A stretch of 64,000 bases of DNA from Clostridia bacterium. Its GTDB lineage: Bacteria; Bacillota; Clostridia; Oscillospirales; Acutalibacteraceae. The translations under genes were made by a program, and so were the position numbers. The stretch spans positions 21,113-85,112 of the forward strand of contig JAFXAP010000003.1 in NCBI GenBank assembly GCA_017516965.1, given 5' to 3'. The notes beneath the pieces were generated by a model. That model searched no databases. It saw nothing but the letters and a program-made list of their open reading frames with translations, and was not told the DNA's origin. Shown here piece by piece: positions 9,217 to 18,067 of the stretch. The first letter of the stretch is position 1. Each line of letters opens with the position of its first letter.

Positions 9217-9747
9217 ATGTGGGAGATAAGTGTTTACAATCAAATTCTGACATTCGCCTGGTCGTTGCTGTTGGGCGCAATATGGTGTTTTACGTATGAC
9301 ATAATTTGTTCTATGCGCAGGGTGTATGTTTGGGCGCGTTGGGTTGTGTTTATAAGCGATGTGCTGTTGTGGGTAATTTATGCTTTTGTAACGTTTATAT
9401 TTTTAATTTCCAGAACAAATGGTGAAATCAGAAGTTATGTGCTACTGGGAGAAATATTGGGTTTTTTAGTTTTCCGTATTGTAGTATCAAGATTTGTAGT
9501 GATGTTTTTCGTTTTTATTTTTAAAAAAGTAAAAAAAATATGTAACTGGTTAAAAAGAGTTTTTTACGCTGCTTTTGAAAAGTTAGAACAAATAGTATTA
9601 AAATCTTTGCAAAATACGTCAAACTTTTTAATAATGTCAGTAAAAACTGCAAAAAAACTCTTGCAATATATACATAAATTGTTATATACTAAAAGAAATA
9701 ATGTAAATGTGGAGAATAAATTGGATGAAACAAAAACCAAGACGTAA
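9217..9747 (+). CDS. yabQ: Spore cortex biosynthesis membrane protein YabQ
   Basis: 176 residues. Three or more N-terminal membrane segments (FAWSLLLGAIWCFTYDII, VVFISDVLLWVIYAFVTFIF, YVLLGEILGFLVFRIVV) followed by a basic cytoplasmic tail. Sequence style and position after yabP match YabQ, a sporulation membrane protein needed for cortex formation in Bacillus. Its end overlaps the start of the divIC-like gene by 23 bp. Confidence 0.88.
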   Translation: MWEISVYNQILTFAWSLLLGAIWCFTYDIICSMRRVYVWARWVVFISDVLLWVIYAFVTFIFLISRTNGEIRSYVLLGEILGFLVFRIVVSRFVVMFFVFIFKKVKKICNWLKRVFYAAFEKLEQIVLKSLQNTSNFLIMSVKTAKKLLQYIHKLLYTKRNNVNVENKLDETKTKT

Positions 9748-10015
9748 AAAAAGTATAATTTTGCGACTCGTTGTTTTGTGTGTGGCGGTCTATATGGTGG
9801 CAACCCTTGTGGGTTTAGGTAATCAGTTGGCTCAAGCGCAATCAGAGCTCAAAGAATTAGAAAATCAACGTGATTCACTAAAACTTTCAATAGAAGAATG
9901 TGAGGCTTTGCTCAGTAGTGATTCTCACGCGGCTATAATTGAAAAAGCGGCAAGAGAGCGTTTGGGTTTTGTTTATAGTGATGAAGAAATATATATCGAT
10001 ATTTCCGGTAATTAG
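9725..10015 (+). CDS. divIC: Septum formation initiator DivIC/FtsB-like protein
   Basis: 96 residues from ATG 9725, with GGAG at 9711-9714; a GTG at 9707 is less well placed. A basic N-terminus is followed by one membrane segment (RLVVLCVAVYMVATLVGL, about 14-31), then a coiled coil (QAQSELKELENQRDSLKLSI) and the ARERLGF motif, the classic DivIC/FtsB plan. In the divisome it pairs with FtsL and DivIB/FtsQ. Confidence 0.9.
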   Translation: MKQKPRRKKSIILRLVVLCVAVYMVATLVGLGNQLAQAQSELKELENQRDSLKLSIEECEALLSSDSHAAIIEKAARERLGFVYSDEEIYIDISGN

Positions 10016-10032
10016 GGGGACTTTTTAAATTT

Positions 10033-10488
10033 ATGGACTTTAAGGTCGGCGACATTGTAGAGGGAAAAATTACAACCATAACATCGTTTGGTGTTTTTGC
10101 GGATATAGGGGATGGCAAATCAGGTATGGTGCATATATCTGAAGTTGCGCGTAACTACGTAAATGATATAAAGGAACACGTAAAGGTTGATGACGTTGTC
10201 AAAATGAAGGTGCTAAGCATTGGAGAAGACGGCAAAATATCACTTAGCATAAAACGCGCCTTACCGCCTGAAAAAAAGGTCGACGATTTTGTACGTCGTG
10301 AAAGAAAAAGCGCGCCACCTAAGCAGGCAATTGATTCTACATATACCTGGACTCCTAAAAAGAGTGAACCTGCAAGTTTTGAGGAAATGATGAATCGCTT
10401 TAAACAAACAAGCGATGAAAAGTTTTCAGACCTCAAACGTAAAAATCCCGATGCAAACCGTACAAAGCGCGGTTCGGGTGTTAGATAA
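10033..10488 (+). CDS. yabR: S1-domain RNA-binding protein (YabR family)
   Basis: 151 residues. One S1 OB-fold at residues 1-72 (VGDIVEGKITTITSFGVFAD, then GKSGMVHISEV and ISLSIKRA), followed by a basic low-complexity tail with PPEKK and SFEEMMNRFKQTSDEK. Conserved position after divIC supports YabR. RNA or ribosome binding is inferred from the domain. Confidence 0.9.
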   Translation: MDFKVGDIVEGKITTITSFGVFADIGDGKSGMVHISEVARNYVNDIKEHVKVDDVVKMKVLSIGEDGKISLSIKRALPPEKKVDDFVRRERKSAPPKQAIDSTYTWTPKKSEPASFEEMMNRFKQTSDEKFSDLKRKNPDANRTKRGSGVR

Positions 10489-10507
10489 ATAAATTAAGGC
10501 AGATATG

Positions 10508-10535
10508 GTGGCACGCTTCTTACGAAGAGTGCCAC
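10508..10535 (+). terminator. Stem-loop after yabR, possible weak terminator
   Basis: GTGGCAC (10508-10514) pairs with GTGCCAC (10529-10535), with an inner CTTC/GAAG helix around a TTAC loop. The tail AGTTATTATTGTTTTT is only partly T-rich, so termination may be incomplete. Confidence 0.55.
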
Positions 10536-10563
10536 AGTTATTATTGTTTTTAGAAGTGATTTT

Positions 10564-11406
10564 ATGAGAGAAATAAACATAAATGAGATTGTAAACACAA
10601 TTGAGGTCTTGTGCATAAAGGCAAATAAGGAATTACCGGCTGACATTGAAAACTGTTTGCACAATTGCGCTAAGTGCGAGACAAGTGCTTTGGGCAAGAG
10701 TGTGCTTTGCGACTTGGAAGAAAATCTACAAGCGGCAAAACAGTTTGATATACCCATTTGTCAGGACACGGGTATGGCGGTTGTGTTTTTGCAAATCGGG
10801 CAGGATGTTCACATAGTAGGAGGTAATCTTACCGATGCTGTAAACGAGGGTGTGCGTCGCGGTTATATTAACGGTCTGCTTCGCAAATCGGTAGTAAGCG
10901 ACCCGCTTGAACGCGTAAACACAAATGATAATACGCCAGCAGTAATTCATACCAGTATTGTGCCTGGCGATAAGATTGAGATTACCGTGGCTCCAAAAGG
11001 GTTTGGCAGTGAAAATATGAGCGGAATAAAAATGCTTACACCTTCTCACGGCAGGCAGGGTGTTATTGATGCAGTGCTCAGTATTGTTAAAGCCGCTTCT
11101 AACAATCCCTGTCCTCCAATGGTTGTGGGTGTTGGCATTGGCGGTGATTTTGAACAGTGCGCATACCTTTCAAAAAAAGCCCTTTGTCGTAGTATTGAGC
11201 AAAGAAATGAAAATCCTTTTTATGCCCAGCTTGAAAAAGAAATACTTGACCAAATAAACAAATTAGACATAGGCCCTCAGGGCTTTGGCGGCATAACAAC
11301 AGCGTTTGCAGTAAATATAGAAACCGCGCCTACTCATATAGCAGGACTGCCGGTTGCTGTAAACATTGGTTGCCACGTGACTCGTCACGCAACTATGGAG
11401 ATATAA
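10564..11406 (+). CDS. Class I fumarate hydratase / L(+)-tartrate dehydratase alpha subunit, without adjacent beta subunit
   Basis: 280 residues, the normal alpha-subunit length. Three conserved cysteines fit the 4Fe-4S ligands of class I fumarases: C66 in CQDTG, C183 in NPCPP and C270 in the C-terminal GCHVTRHA. Alpha subunits pair with a ~180-residue beta subunit to convert fumarate and malate (or tartrate and oxaloacetate). The beta subunit gene normally follows directly; here the next gene, 4 bp downstream, is an rRNA methyltransferase. The partner must be elsewhere, or the protein works differently. Fumarate is more likely than tartrate but this is not resolved by sequence. Confidence 0.88.
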   Translation: MREININEIVNTIEVLCIKANKELPADIENCLHNCAKCETSALGKSVLCDLEENLQAAKQFDIPICQDTGMAVVFLQIGQDVHIVGGNLTDAVNEGVRRGYINGLLRKSVVSDPLERVNTNDNTPAVIHTSIVPGDKIEITVAPKGFGSENMSGIKMLTPSHGRQGVIDAVLSIVKAASNNPCPPMVVGVGIGGDFEQCAYLSKKALCRSIEQRNENPFYAQLEKEILDQINKLDIGPQGFGGITTAFAVNIETAPTHIAGLPVAVNIGCHVTRHATMEI

Positions 11407-11410
11407 AGTT

Positions 11411-12538
11411 ATGGAAAATATTAAAATGATTGCCCCTTGTCTTTTTGGGGTAGAGAGTATCGCTGCTGACGAATTCAGACGAATGGGATTTGAGTCGGTT
11501 ACAGCGGAAAATGGCAGAGTCTTGCTTGAGGGCGATTTTAATATGCTTGCCCGCGCAAACATCAATTCGCGTTTTGCTGAACGCATACTTATAAATATGG
11601 GTCAGTTTCACGCCACCACATTTACCGAACTTTTTGACGGTGTAAAGGCACTCCCTTGGGAGCAGTTTATTGGTCGTGATGATGCTTTTCCTGTAAGTAA
11701 CGGTTCAAGCATTAATTCAGCGCTTTTTAGCATCCCTGATTGTCAGTCTATTATAAAAAAGGCAATTGTTGACAGGCTTTCTGATAAATATGGCATTAAG
11801 TGGTTTAAAGAGACAGGCGCAGAATTTAAAATCCGCTTTACAATAATTAAAGATAACGTGACGGTTACAATAGATACCTCGGGTGAAGGACTTCACAAAC
11901 GTGGTTATCGTCGCAACTCTAATGACGCGCCACTTAAAGAAACCTTGGGCGCAGCTATGTGTGACCTTGCGCGTATTTTCCCCGATACACATATCTATGA
12001 CCCGTTTTGCGGCAGTGGTACACTGCTTATAGAATCGGCTCTGATGGCTACCAAAACAGCTCCCGGTCTTCGCCGTTTTTTTGCAGCGGAGCGCTTTGGC
12101 TCTATTCCAAAAACTGCCTGGCAACAAGAACGTATGCGCGCGCAGGATTTAATAATTAAAAATGTAGATTTTAAAGCACAGGGTTATGATATTGACCCCG
12201 CTTGTGTAGAACTCACACTCGCTAATGCAAAAAAAGCAGGCGTTGAAAAATACGTTAAGGCGGCGGTAGCCGATATACGCGATTTTAAAACCCCGGACGA
12301 GCGTTTACTGGTAATTACCAACCCACCTTATGGTGAACGTTTGCTTGATGTACGCGAGGCTGAAAAACTTTACAAAATAATGGGCGAACAATTTGACAAA
12401 ACACCCGGTAAAAAGTATTTTGTAATAAGCCCTCACGACGAGTTTGAAAAATATTTTGGTGGGGTGGCTGACAAACGTCGCAAGTTATATAACGGTATGA
12501 TAAAATGTCAGTTATTTATGTATTTTAAAAACAAATAA
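11411..12538 (+). CDS. rlmL: THUMP-domain 23S rRNA guanine-N2 methyltransferase, RlmL-like
   Basis: 375 residues. The N-terminal ~160 residues form a THUMP-type RNA-binding region (ending GEGLHKRGYRR). The Rossmann methyltransferase follows with SAM motif I DPFCGSG at 197-203 and catalytic TNPPYGERL near residue 298. Family members methylate G2445 of 23S rRNA; it matches the N-terminal half of E. coli RlmKL and the stand-alone YpsC/RlmL of Firmicutes. Confidence 0.92.
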   Translation: MENIKMIAPCLFGVESIAADEFRRMGFESVTAENGRVLLEGDFNMLARANINSRFAERILINMGQFHATTFTELFDGVKALPWEQFIGRDDAFPVSNGSSINSALFSIPDCQSIIKKAIVDRLSDKYGIKWFKETGAEFKIRFTIIKDNVTVTIDTSGEGLHKRGYRRNSNDAPLKETLGAAMCDLARIFPDTHIYDPFCGSGTLLIESALMATKTAPGLRRFFAAERFGSIPKTAWQQERMRAQDLIIKNVDFKAQGYDIDPACVELTLANAKKAGVEKYVKAAVADIRDFKTPDERLLVITNPPYGERLLDVREAEKLYKIMGEQFDKTPGKKYFVISPHDEFEKYFGGVADKRRKLYNGMIKCQLFMYFKNK

Positions 12539-12551
12539 AGGAATATAATAT

Positions 12552-13472
12552 ATGAGATATGTTTTCTATGTAAATCCGACCGCGGGTAAAGGCAAAGAAC
12601 AACGAGGTATAATTGATTCTATAAAAAAACACTTTTCCGAAAAATCGGAAAACTTCAAAATACATATAACAAAAGCGCAAGACGATGCAAAACGGTCGGC
12701 TAAACGCGAAGCAGAAACAGGGGACAAAATCCGTATGTTTGCCTGTGGAGGCGAAGGAACAGTTTTTGAGGTGCTAAACGGCATTGTGGGTCACAGCAAT
12801 GTAGAACTTGGAGTTATACCTTGCGGTTCGGCAAACGACTTTTTAAAGTTTTTTGAAAGTCGCGATAACTTTTTAGATATCGATGAGCAACTTGATGGCG
12901 AGACTGTAGAAATGGATTTGATTAAGGCGGGGGACAATTACTGCCTTAACGGTTGTTCGGTGGGTATGGATGCAATTGTAGCTCGCGATATGTCTTTATT
13001 TAAAAAATGGCCACTTGTATCGGGCTCACTTGCTTATAACCTTGCTATTGTCAAAACCTTTTTGGGCAAGCTTGGAATTACTGCCGATATATCGGTAAAC
13101 GGTGAAGCGCCCAAGCGTAAAACCTGTCTTTTTGCCGTTGTTGCCAATGCGCCATATTATGGTGGTGGCTTTAAAGGCGCTCCTGAGGCAATTCCGTATG
13201 ACAACAAACTTGATTTCACTTTGGTAGATAACATTTCAAAACTAAAAATACTTAAGTTTTTAGGCATTTATAAAAGAGGCGAACATAAAAAACTTGATTG
13301 CTGTACGCTCAAAAATTGCGAAAGTATGGAATTTTGGTCCGACAAGCCAATACCGGTAAATCTTGATGGTGAAATAATTGAAACCAAATCTATGAAATTT
13401 GAACTTGTAAAAAAAGCCGTGAAATTCGTAATTCCTAGGGGGATTGCAAATAAACTGTTAATAAAACTTTAA
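12552..13472 (+). CDS. Diacylglycerol kinase-family lipid kinase with GGEGT in place of GGDGT
   Basis: 306 residues. Family signs are NPTAGKGK (8-15), ACGGEGTVFEVLNGI (about 65-79) and IPCGSANDF, then a C-terminal beta-sandwich ending NLDGEI. Relatives (DgkB, YegS, BmrU, YtlR) phosphorylate diacylglycerol or other lipids at the inner membrane face. The nucleotide-binding loop is normally GGDGT; here the codon is GAA (Glu). Whether this is conservative or disabling cannot be told from sequence. No signal peptide or membrane segment. Confidence 0.87.
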   Translation: MRYVFYVNPTAGKGKEQRGIIDSIKKHFSEKSENFKIHITKAQDDAKRSAKREAETGDKIRMFACGGEGTVFEVLNGIVGHSNVELGVIPCGSANDFLKFFESRDNFLDIDEQLDGETVEMDLIKAGDNYCLNGCSVGMDAIVARDMSLFKKWPLVSGSLAYNLAIVKTFLGKLGITADISVNGEAPKRKTCLFAVVANAPYYGGGFKGAPEAIPYDNKLDFTLVDNISKLKILKFLGIYKRGEHKKLDCCTLKNCESMEFWSDKPIPVNLDGEIIETKSMKFELVKKAVKFVIPRGIANKLLIKL

Positions 13473-13477
13473 ATGTT

Positions 13478-13516
13478 TTTGACTTTACTTGACTTTTGTT
13501 TTTTATTGGTTATAAT
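13478..13516 (+). promoter_or_regulatory. groESL promoter with overlapping CtsR-like operator
   Basis: Promoter: TTGACT (13489-13494), 16-bp spacer, TATAAT (13511-13516). The span 13478-13494 reads on the minus strand as AGTCAAGTAAAGTCAAA, one mismatch from the CtsR heptad consensus RGTCAAANANRGTCAAA, and its second heptad covers the -35 box. No CIRCE (HrcA) repeat is visible between the promoter and groES. Confidence 0.65.
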
Positions 13517-13563
13517 AGGTAATTGTAAAACAACTGCAACGCAGTAAAAAGGAGATTTTTATT

Positions 13564-13848
13564 ATGACAATTAAACCTTTGGCTGATAATGTTGTAATAA
13601 GAGCAACAGCAGCAGAAGAAACAACCAAAAGCGGCATTGTTCTTACATCCGCTTCTAAAGAAAAACCTCAGATTGCCGAGGTAGTGGCAGTAGGCCCAGG
13701 TGGAATGGTAGACGGTAAAGAGATAGCAATGACCGTAAAACCGGGTGACAAAGTTATCGCCGCTAAATATGCCGGCACAGATATTAAGGTAGATAATGAA
13801 GAATATACCGTTCTTCATCTTTCTGATATTCTTGCAATAGTAGAGTGA
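13564..13848 (+). CDS. groES: Co-chaperonin GroES
   Basis: 94 residues, full length. IKPLADNVVIRATAAEETTKSGIVL contains the mobile loop, and the protein ends in VLHLSDILAIVE. It caps GroEL during ATP-driven folding. RBS AAAAAGGAGA precedes ATG 13564; groEL follows after 61 bp in the same transcript. The sequence upstream suggests heat-shock control through CtsR. Confidence 0.97.
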   Translation: MTIKPLADNVVIRATAAEETTKSGIVLTSASKEKPQIAEVVAVGPGGMVDGKEIAMTVKPGDKVIAAKYAGTDIKVDNEEYTVLHLSDILAIVE

Positions 13849-13858
13849 TGGGAACTAA

Positions 13859-15550
<1,692 letters not shown>

Positions 15551-15560
15551 TTAACATTTT

Positions 15561-15593
15561 AAAGCACCCGAATTTTCGGGTGCTTTATTTTTT
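15561..15593 (+). terminator. Strong terminator of groESL
   Basis: Perfect 12-bp stem AAAGCACCCGAA (15561-15572) / TTCGGGTGCTTT (15575-15586) followed by ATTTTTT. Confidence 0.92.
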
Positions 15594-15650
15594 GCTTGAA
15601 TTTAATATAAATATATGTTAAATTGTTTAGCGGCAAAGGTTGGTGAGATT

Positions 15651-16424
15651 ATGACACTTACAAAAGCAGAAGAATACAAGCTTTTACATTTATTGCTTGA
15701 TATGGGTGAGATGATGATGTGCTCGGGTGGTGAGGTTCGCCGAGTGGAAAACACGCTGTCGCTTATGGGCAAGGCATACGGTGCTACGGAAACTAATGTT
15801 ATGGTAATTACCGCAAGTATTATAGTTACTATGAAATTTGGTGACGGAAACCTCATAACCGAAAGCCGTCGCGTAGAAAGTCCTGGCAGTAACAAGTTAT
15901 GGCGACTTGAGGGGCTTAACGCGCTTAGCCGTAAGTGTTGTGAAGAACCACTGCCTGTAGAGCAACTTGAAACTGAAATTAAAAACTGCAAACAGCCTAC
16001 AAATTTGTGGAAGTTTTATTTAGGCTCTGCCTTGGCAGCAGGCGCATTTGCAGTGTTTTTTGGTGGAAATATTGTCGATGGTATTGTTGCGGCAATGTTT
16101 GCATTGCTGGTATGTTTCTTTCAAAGAAAATTTTCAAAATTTTTCCCTAATAATATAATATTTAATATTGTATGTTCTTTCGTTGTGGGCATATCGATTT
16201 GCCTTTTGACAAAATTTATACCAATAGTAAATGCCGATATGGTTATAATAGGTGTTATAATGTTGCTCATACCCGGTATTGCTTTTACCAATTCTATGCG
16301 TGATATTTTGGTAGGGGACACTATATCAGGATTTATGCGACTTATAGAAAGTCTGCTTTGGGCGGCGGGTCTTGCTGTTGGCTTTATGTTAGCAATCCTT
16401 ATTGTAGGGGGTATTGCAATATGA
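15651..16424 (+). CDS. Threonine/serine exporter ThrE, N-terminal subunit (DUF1212 family)
   Basis: 257 residues from ATG 15651, with GGTGAG just upstream. An in-frame ATG at 15615 sits where promoter elements are expected and lacks an RBS. The first ~120 residues form the conserved cytoplasmic domain (MGEMMMCSGGEVRRVENTL, then ESRRVESPGSNKLWRLE). Five or so membrane helices follow (LGSALAAGAFAVFFGG and others). In Firmicutes the ThrE carrier is split into two genes that together export threonine and serine. The stop overlaps the ATG of the second subunit (ATGA, 16421-16424). Confidence 0.9.
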   Translation: MTLTKAEEYKLLHLLLDMGEMMMCSGGEVRRVENTLSLMGKAYGATETNVMVITASIIVTMKFGDGNLITESRRVESPGSNKLWRLEGLNALSRKCCEEPLPVEQLETEIKNCKQPTNLWKFYLGSALAAGAFAVFFGGNIVDGIVAAMFALLVCFFQRKFSKFFPNNIIFNIVCSFVVGISICLLTKFIPIVNADMVIIGVIMLLIPGIAFTNSMRDILVGDTISGFMRLIESLLWAAGLAVGFMLAILIVGGIAI

Positions 16425-16870
16425 CCGAAATTATTACTCAGCTTATAACCGGTATGTTAGGCTCACTTGGGTTTGCACTGTTGTTTGGTCTTAAAAAACA
16501 ATATCTTATAGCGGCAGCATTTGGCGGACTGCTTAACTGGGGACTTTACCTGCTTGGTATGCACTGGTGGAACACAATATTTTTTGCAGGGCTTTTAGCG
16601 TCGGCATCTTCTGCGCTTTACAGCGAAATTATGGCGCGGTTAAAAAAAGCGCCTGCCACACTTTTCTTTATAACATCGGTTATACCGCTTATTCCGGGAA
16701 GAGCGTTATACTATACCTGTAGCAATGCAGTAATACGCAACTGGGCAGAGGCTAAGTCTTATGCCAACATTACACTTCAATACGCTTTGTCTATAGCGGC
16801 AGGCGCCTGTATTATATGGGCAATAACCCTTACTGTTGAAAACATAAAAAAGAATAAAAAAATACAATAA
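16421..16870 (+). CDS. Threonine/serine exporter ThrE, C-terminal subunit (DUF3815 family)
   Basis: 149 residues from ATG 16421, translationally coupled to the previous gene through ATGA. Four to five hydrophobic helices (IITQLITGMLGSLGFALLFG, LIAAAFGGLLNWGLYLLGMH and others) and the SVIPLIPGRALYY motif are typical of the ThrE_2 half. The two halves together correspond to the single-chain ThrE of Corynebacterium. Confidence 0.9.
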   Translation: MTEIITQLITGMLGSLGFALLFGLKKQYLIAAAFGGLLNWGLYLLGMHWWNTIFFAGLLASASSALYSEIMARLKKAPATLFFITSVIPLIPGRALYYTCSNAVIRNWAEAKSYANITLQYALSIAAGACIIWAITLTVENIKKNKKIQ

Positions 16871-16874
16871 AAAC

Positions 16875-16930
16875 ACACCCTTATTTGTTAGAAAAAAACT
16901 GTTGACAAATAAGGGTGTTAGTGTTATTAT
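16875..16930 (+). promoter_or_regulatory. str operon promoter embedded in a perfect inverted repeat
   Basis: TTGACA (16902-16907), 17-bp spacer, TATTAT (16925-16930): a near-consensus sigma-A promoter for rpsL. A 14-bp perfect inverted repeat, ACACCCTTATTTGT (16875-16888) and ACAAATAAGGGTGT (16905-16918), includes the end of the -35 box. It may end thrE transcripts and/or affect promoter use. Confidence 0.75.
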
Positions 16931-16941
16931 ATGATAGCGTG

Positions 16942-16978
16942 CGAAACTGTGCGTAGTTTCGTGCTGTCTATTTTTTAA
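16942..16978 (+). promoter_or_regulatory. Hairpin in rpsL leader followed by a T-run
   Basis: CGAAACT (16942-16948) pairs with AGTTTCG (16955-16961), extended by GC pairs outside, followed by TATTTTTTAA. It looks like a leader terminator/attenuator between the promoter and rpsL; regulation is inferred. Confidence 0.5.
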
Positions 16979-16997
16979 AGAAAGGAGATAGTGAAAA

Positions 16998-17420
16998 GTG
17001 CCTACCTTTAACCAATTAGTTCGTAGCGGTCGTGAAACCGTTGAAAAGAAGGCTAAGGCTCCTGCACTCTTAAAGGGTTATAACTCTATGAAGCGCAACC
17101 TTACCGACAACGATTCACCCCAGAAGCGCGGCGTATGCACAGCTGTTAAGACTTCTACACCTAAAAAGCCTAACTCTGCTCTTCGTAAAATTGCCAGAGT
17201 ACGTCTTTCAAACGGCATCGAAGTTTCGGCTTACATTCCCGGTGTCGGTCACAACTTGCAGGAACACTCTGTTGTTCTTATTCGTGGCGGACGTGTTAAG
17301 GACCTTCCTGGTGTGCGTTACCACATCATCAGAGGTACACTTGATACACAGGGTGTAGCTAACAGAATGCAGAGTCGTTCTAAGTATGGCGCAAAGCGTC
17401 CTAAAGCAGGTGCAAAATAA
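16998..17420 (+). CDS. rpsL: 30S ribosomal protein S12
   Basis: 140 residues, starting at GTG 16998 with AAGGAG at 16982-16987. [13 protein letters not shown] and the [11 protein letters not shown] and [11 protein letters not shown] blocks are canonical. The lysines that mutate to streptomycin resistance are wild type in both blocks. First gene of the str operon. Confidence 0.97.
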   Translation: MPTFNQLVRSGRETVEKKAKAPALLKGYNSMKRNLTDNDSPQKRGVCTAVKTSTPKKPNSALRKIARVRLSNGIEVSAYIPGVGHNLQEHSVVLIRGGRVKDLPGVRYHIIRGTLDTQGVANRMQSRSKYGAKRPKAGAK

Positions 17421-17555
17421 TTTTTTTAGAGAATAGACAATCTCTGCTGATAAACCGGCAGGCTTTATATAATAATAAAAAGCCCTGTTTGGTGTTAACG
17501 GGAATTTGTCAACTCGAGTACCTATGATATCATTCCTATGAAGGAGGGAAGTACA
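17421..17555 (+). promoter_or_regulatory. rpsL-rpsG spacer with an imperfect hairpin
   Basis: 135 bp without a gene. An imperfect hairpin pairs CAGGCTTT (about 17459-17466) with AAAGCCCTG (about 17479-17487) around an A/T-rich loop, without a T-run. It could be a processing or S7 feedback site, but this is only a guess. No convincing promoter is seen. Confidence 0.35.
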
Positions 17556-18026
17556 ATGCCAAGAAGAGGCTTTATTGCAAAACGTGATGTATTGCCAGAT
17601 CCTATCTACAATTCTAAAAAGGTTACTCGCCTTATCAACAACATTATGCTTGATGGTAAGAAGGGTGTAGCTCAGAAGATAGTTTACGGTGCTTTTGACA
17701 TCATCAGTGAAAAAACAGGTAAGGACCCGCTTGAAGTATTTGATGCTGCTATGGAAAACATTATGCCACAGCTCGAATGTAAAGCAGTACGTAAGGGCGG
17801 TGCAACATATCAAGTACCGTTTGAGGTTCGTCCTGAAAGAAAGCAGACTTTAGCGCTTAGATGGCTCACAATGTTCAGCCGTCAGCGTTCAGAGCGCACA
17901 ATGAAAGAGCGTCTTGCATCAGAAATTATCGATGCTACTAACGGCTTAGGTAATGCTGTTAAAAGACGTGAAGAAATGCACAGAACAGCAGAAGCAAACA
18001 AGGCTTTTGCTCATTACAGATGGTAA
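17556..18026 (+). CDS. rpsG: 30S ribosomal protein S7
   Basis: 156 residues, the standard length, from ATG 17556 with AAGGAGGG at 17541-17548. [23 protein letters not shown], then [20 protein letters not shown] and a C-terminal AFAHYRW are diagnostic. It nucleates assembly of the 30S head. Confidence 0.97.
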   Translation: MPRRGFIAKRDVLPDPIYNSKKVTRLINNIMLDGKKGVAQKIVYGAFDIISEKTGKDPLEVFDAAMENIMPQLECKAVRKGGATYQVPFEVRPERKQTLALRWLTMFSRQRSERTMKERLASEIIDATNGLGNAVKRREEMHRTAEANKAFAHYRW

Positions 18027-18067
18027 TTTGTTAAAAACCGCGTAATACACGCGGATGGAGGTTAAAA

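Noticed and set aside
17506-17528. Promoter TTGTCA / TATGAT before rpsG
   Set aside because: The spacer would be only 11 bp.
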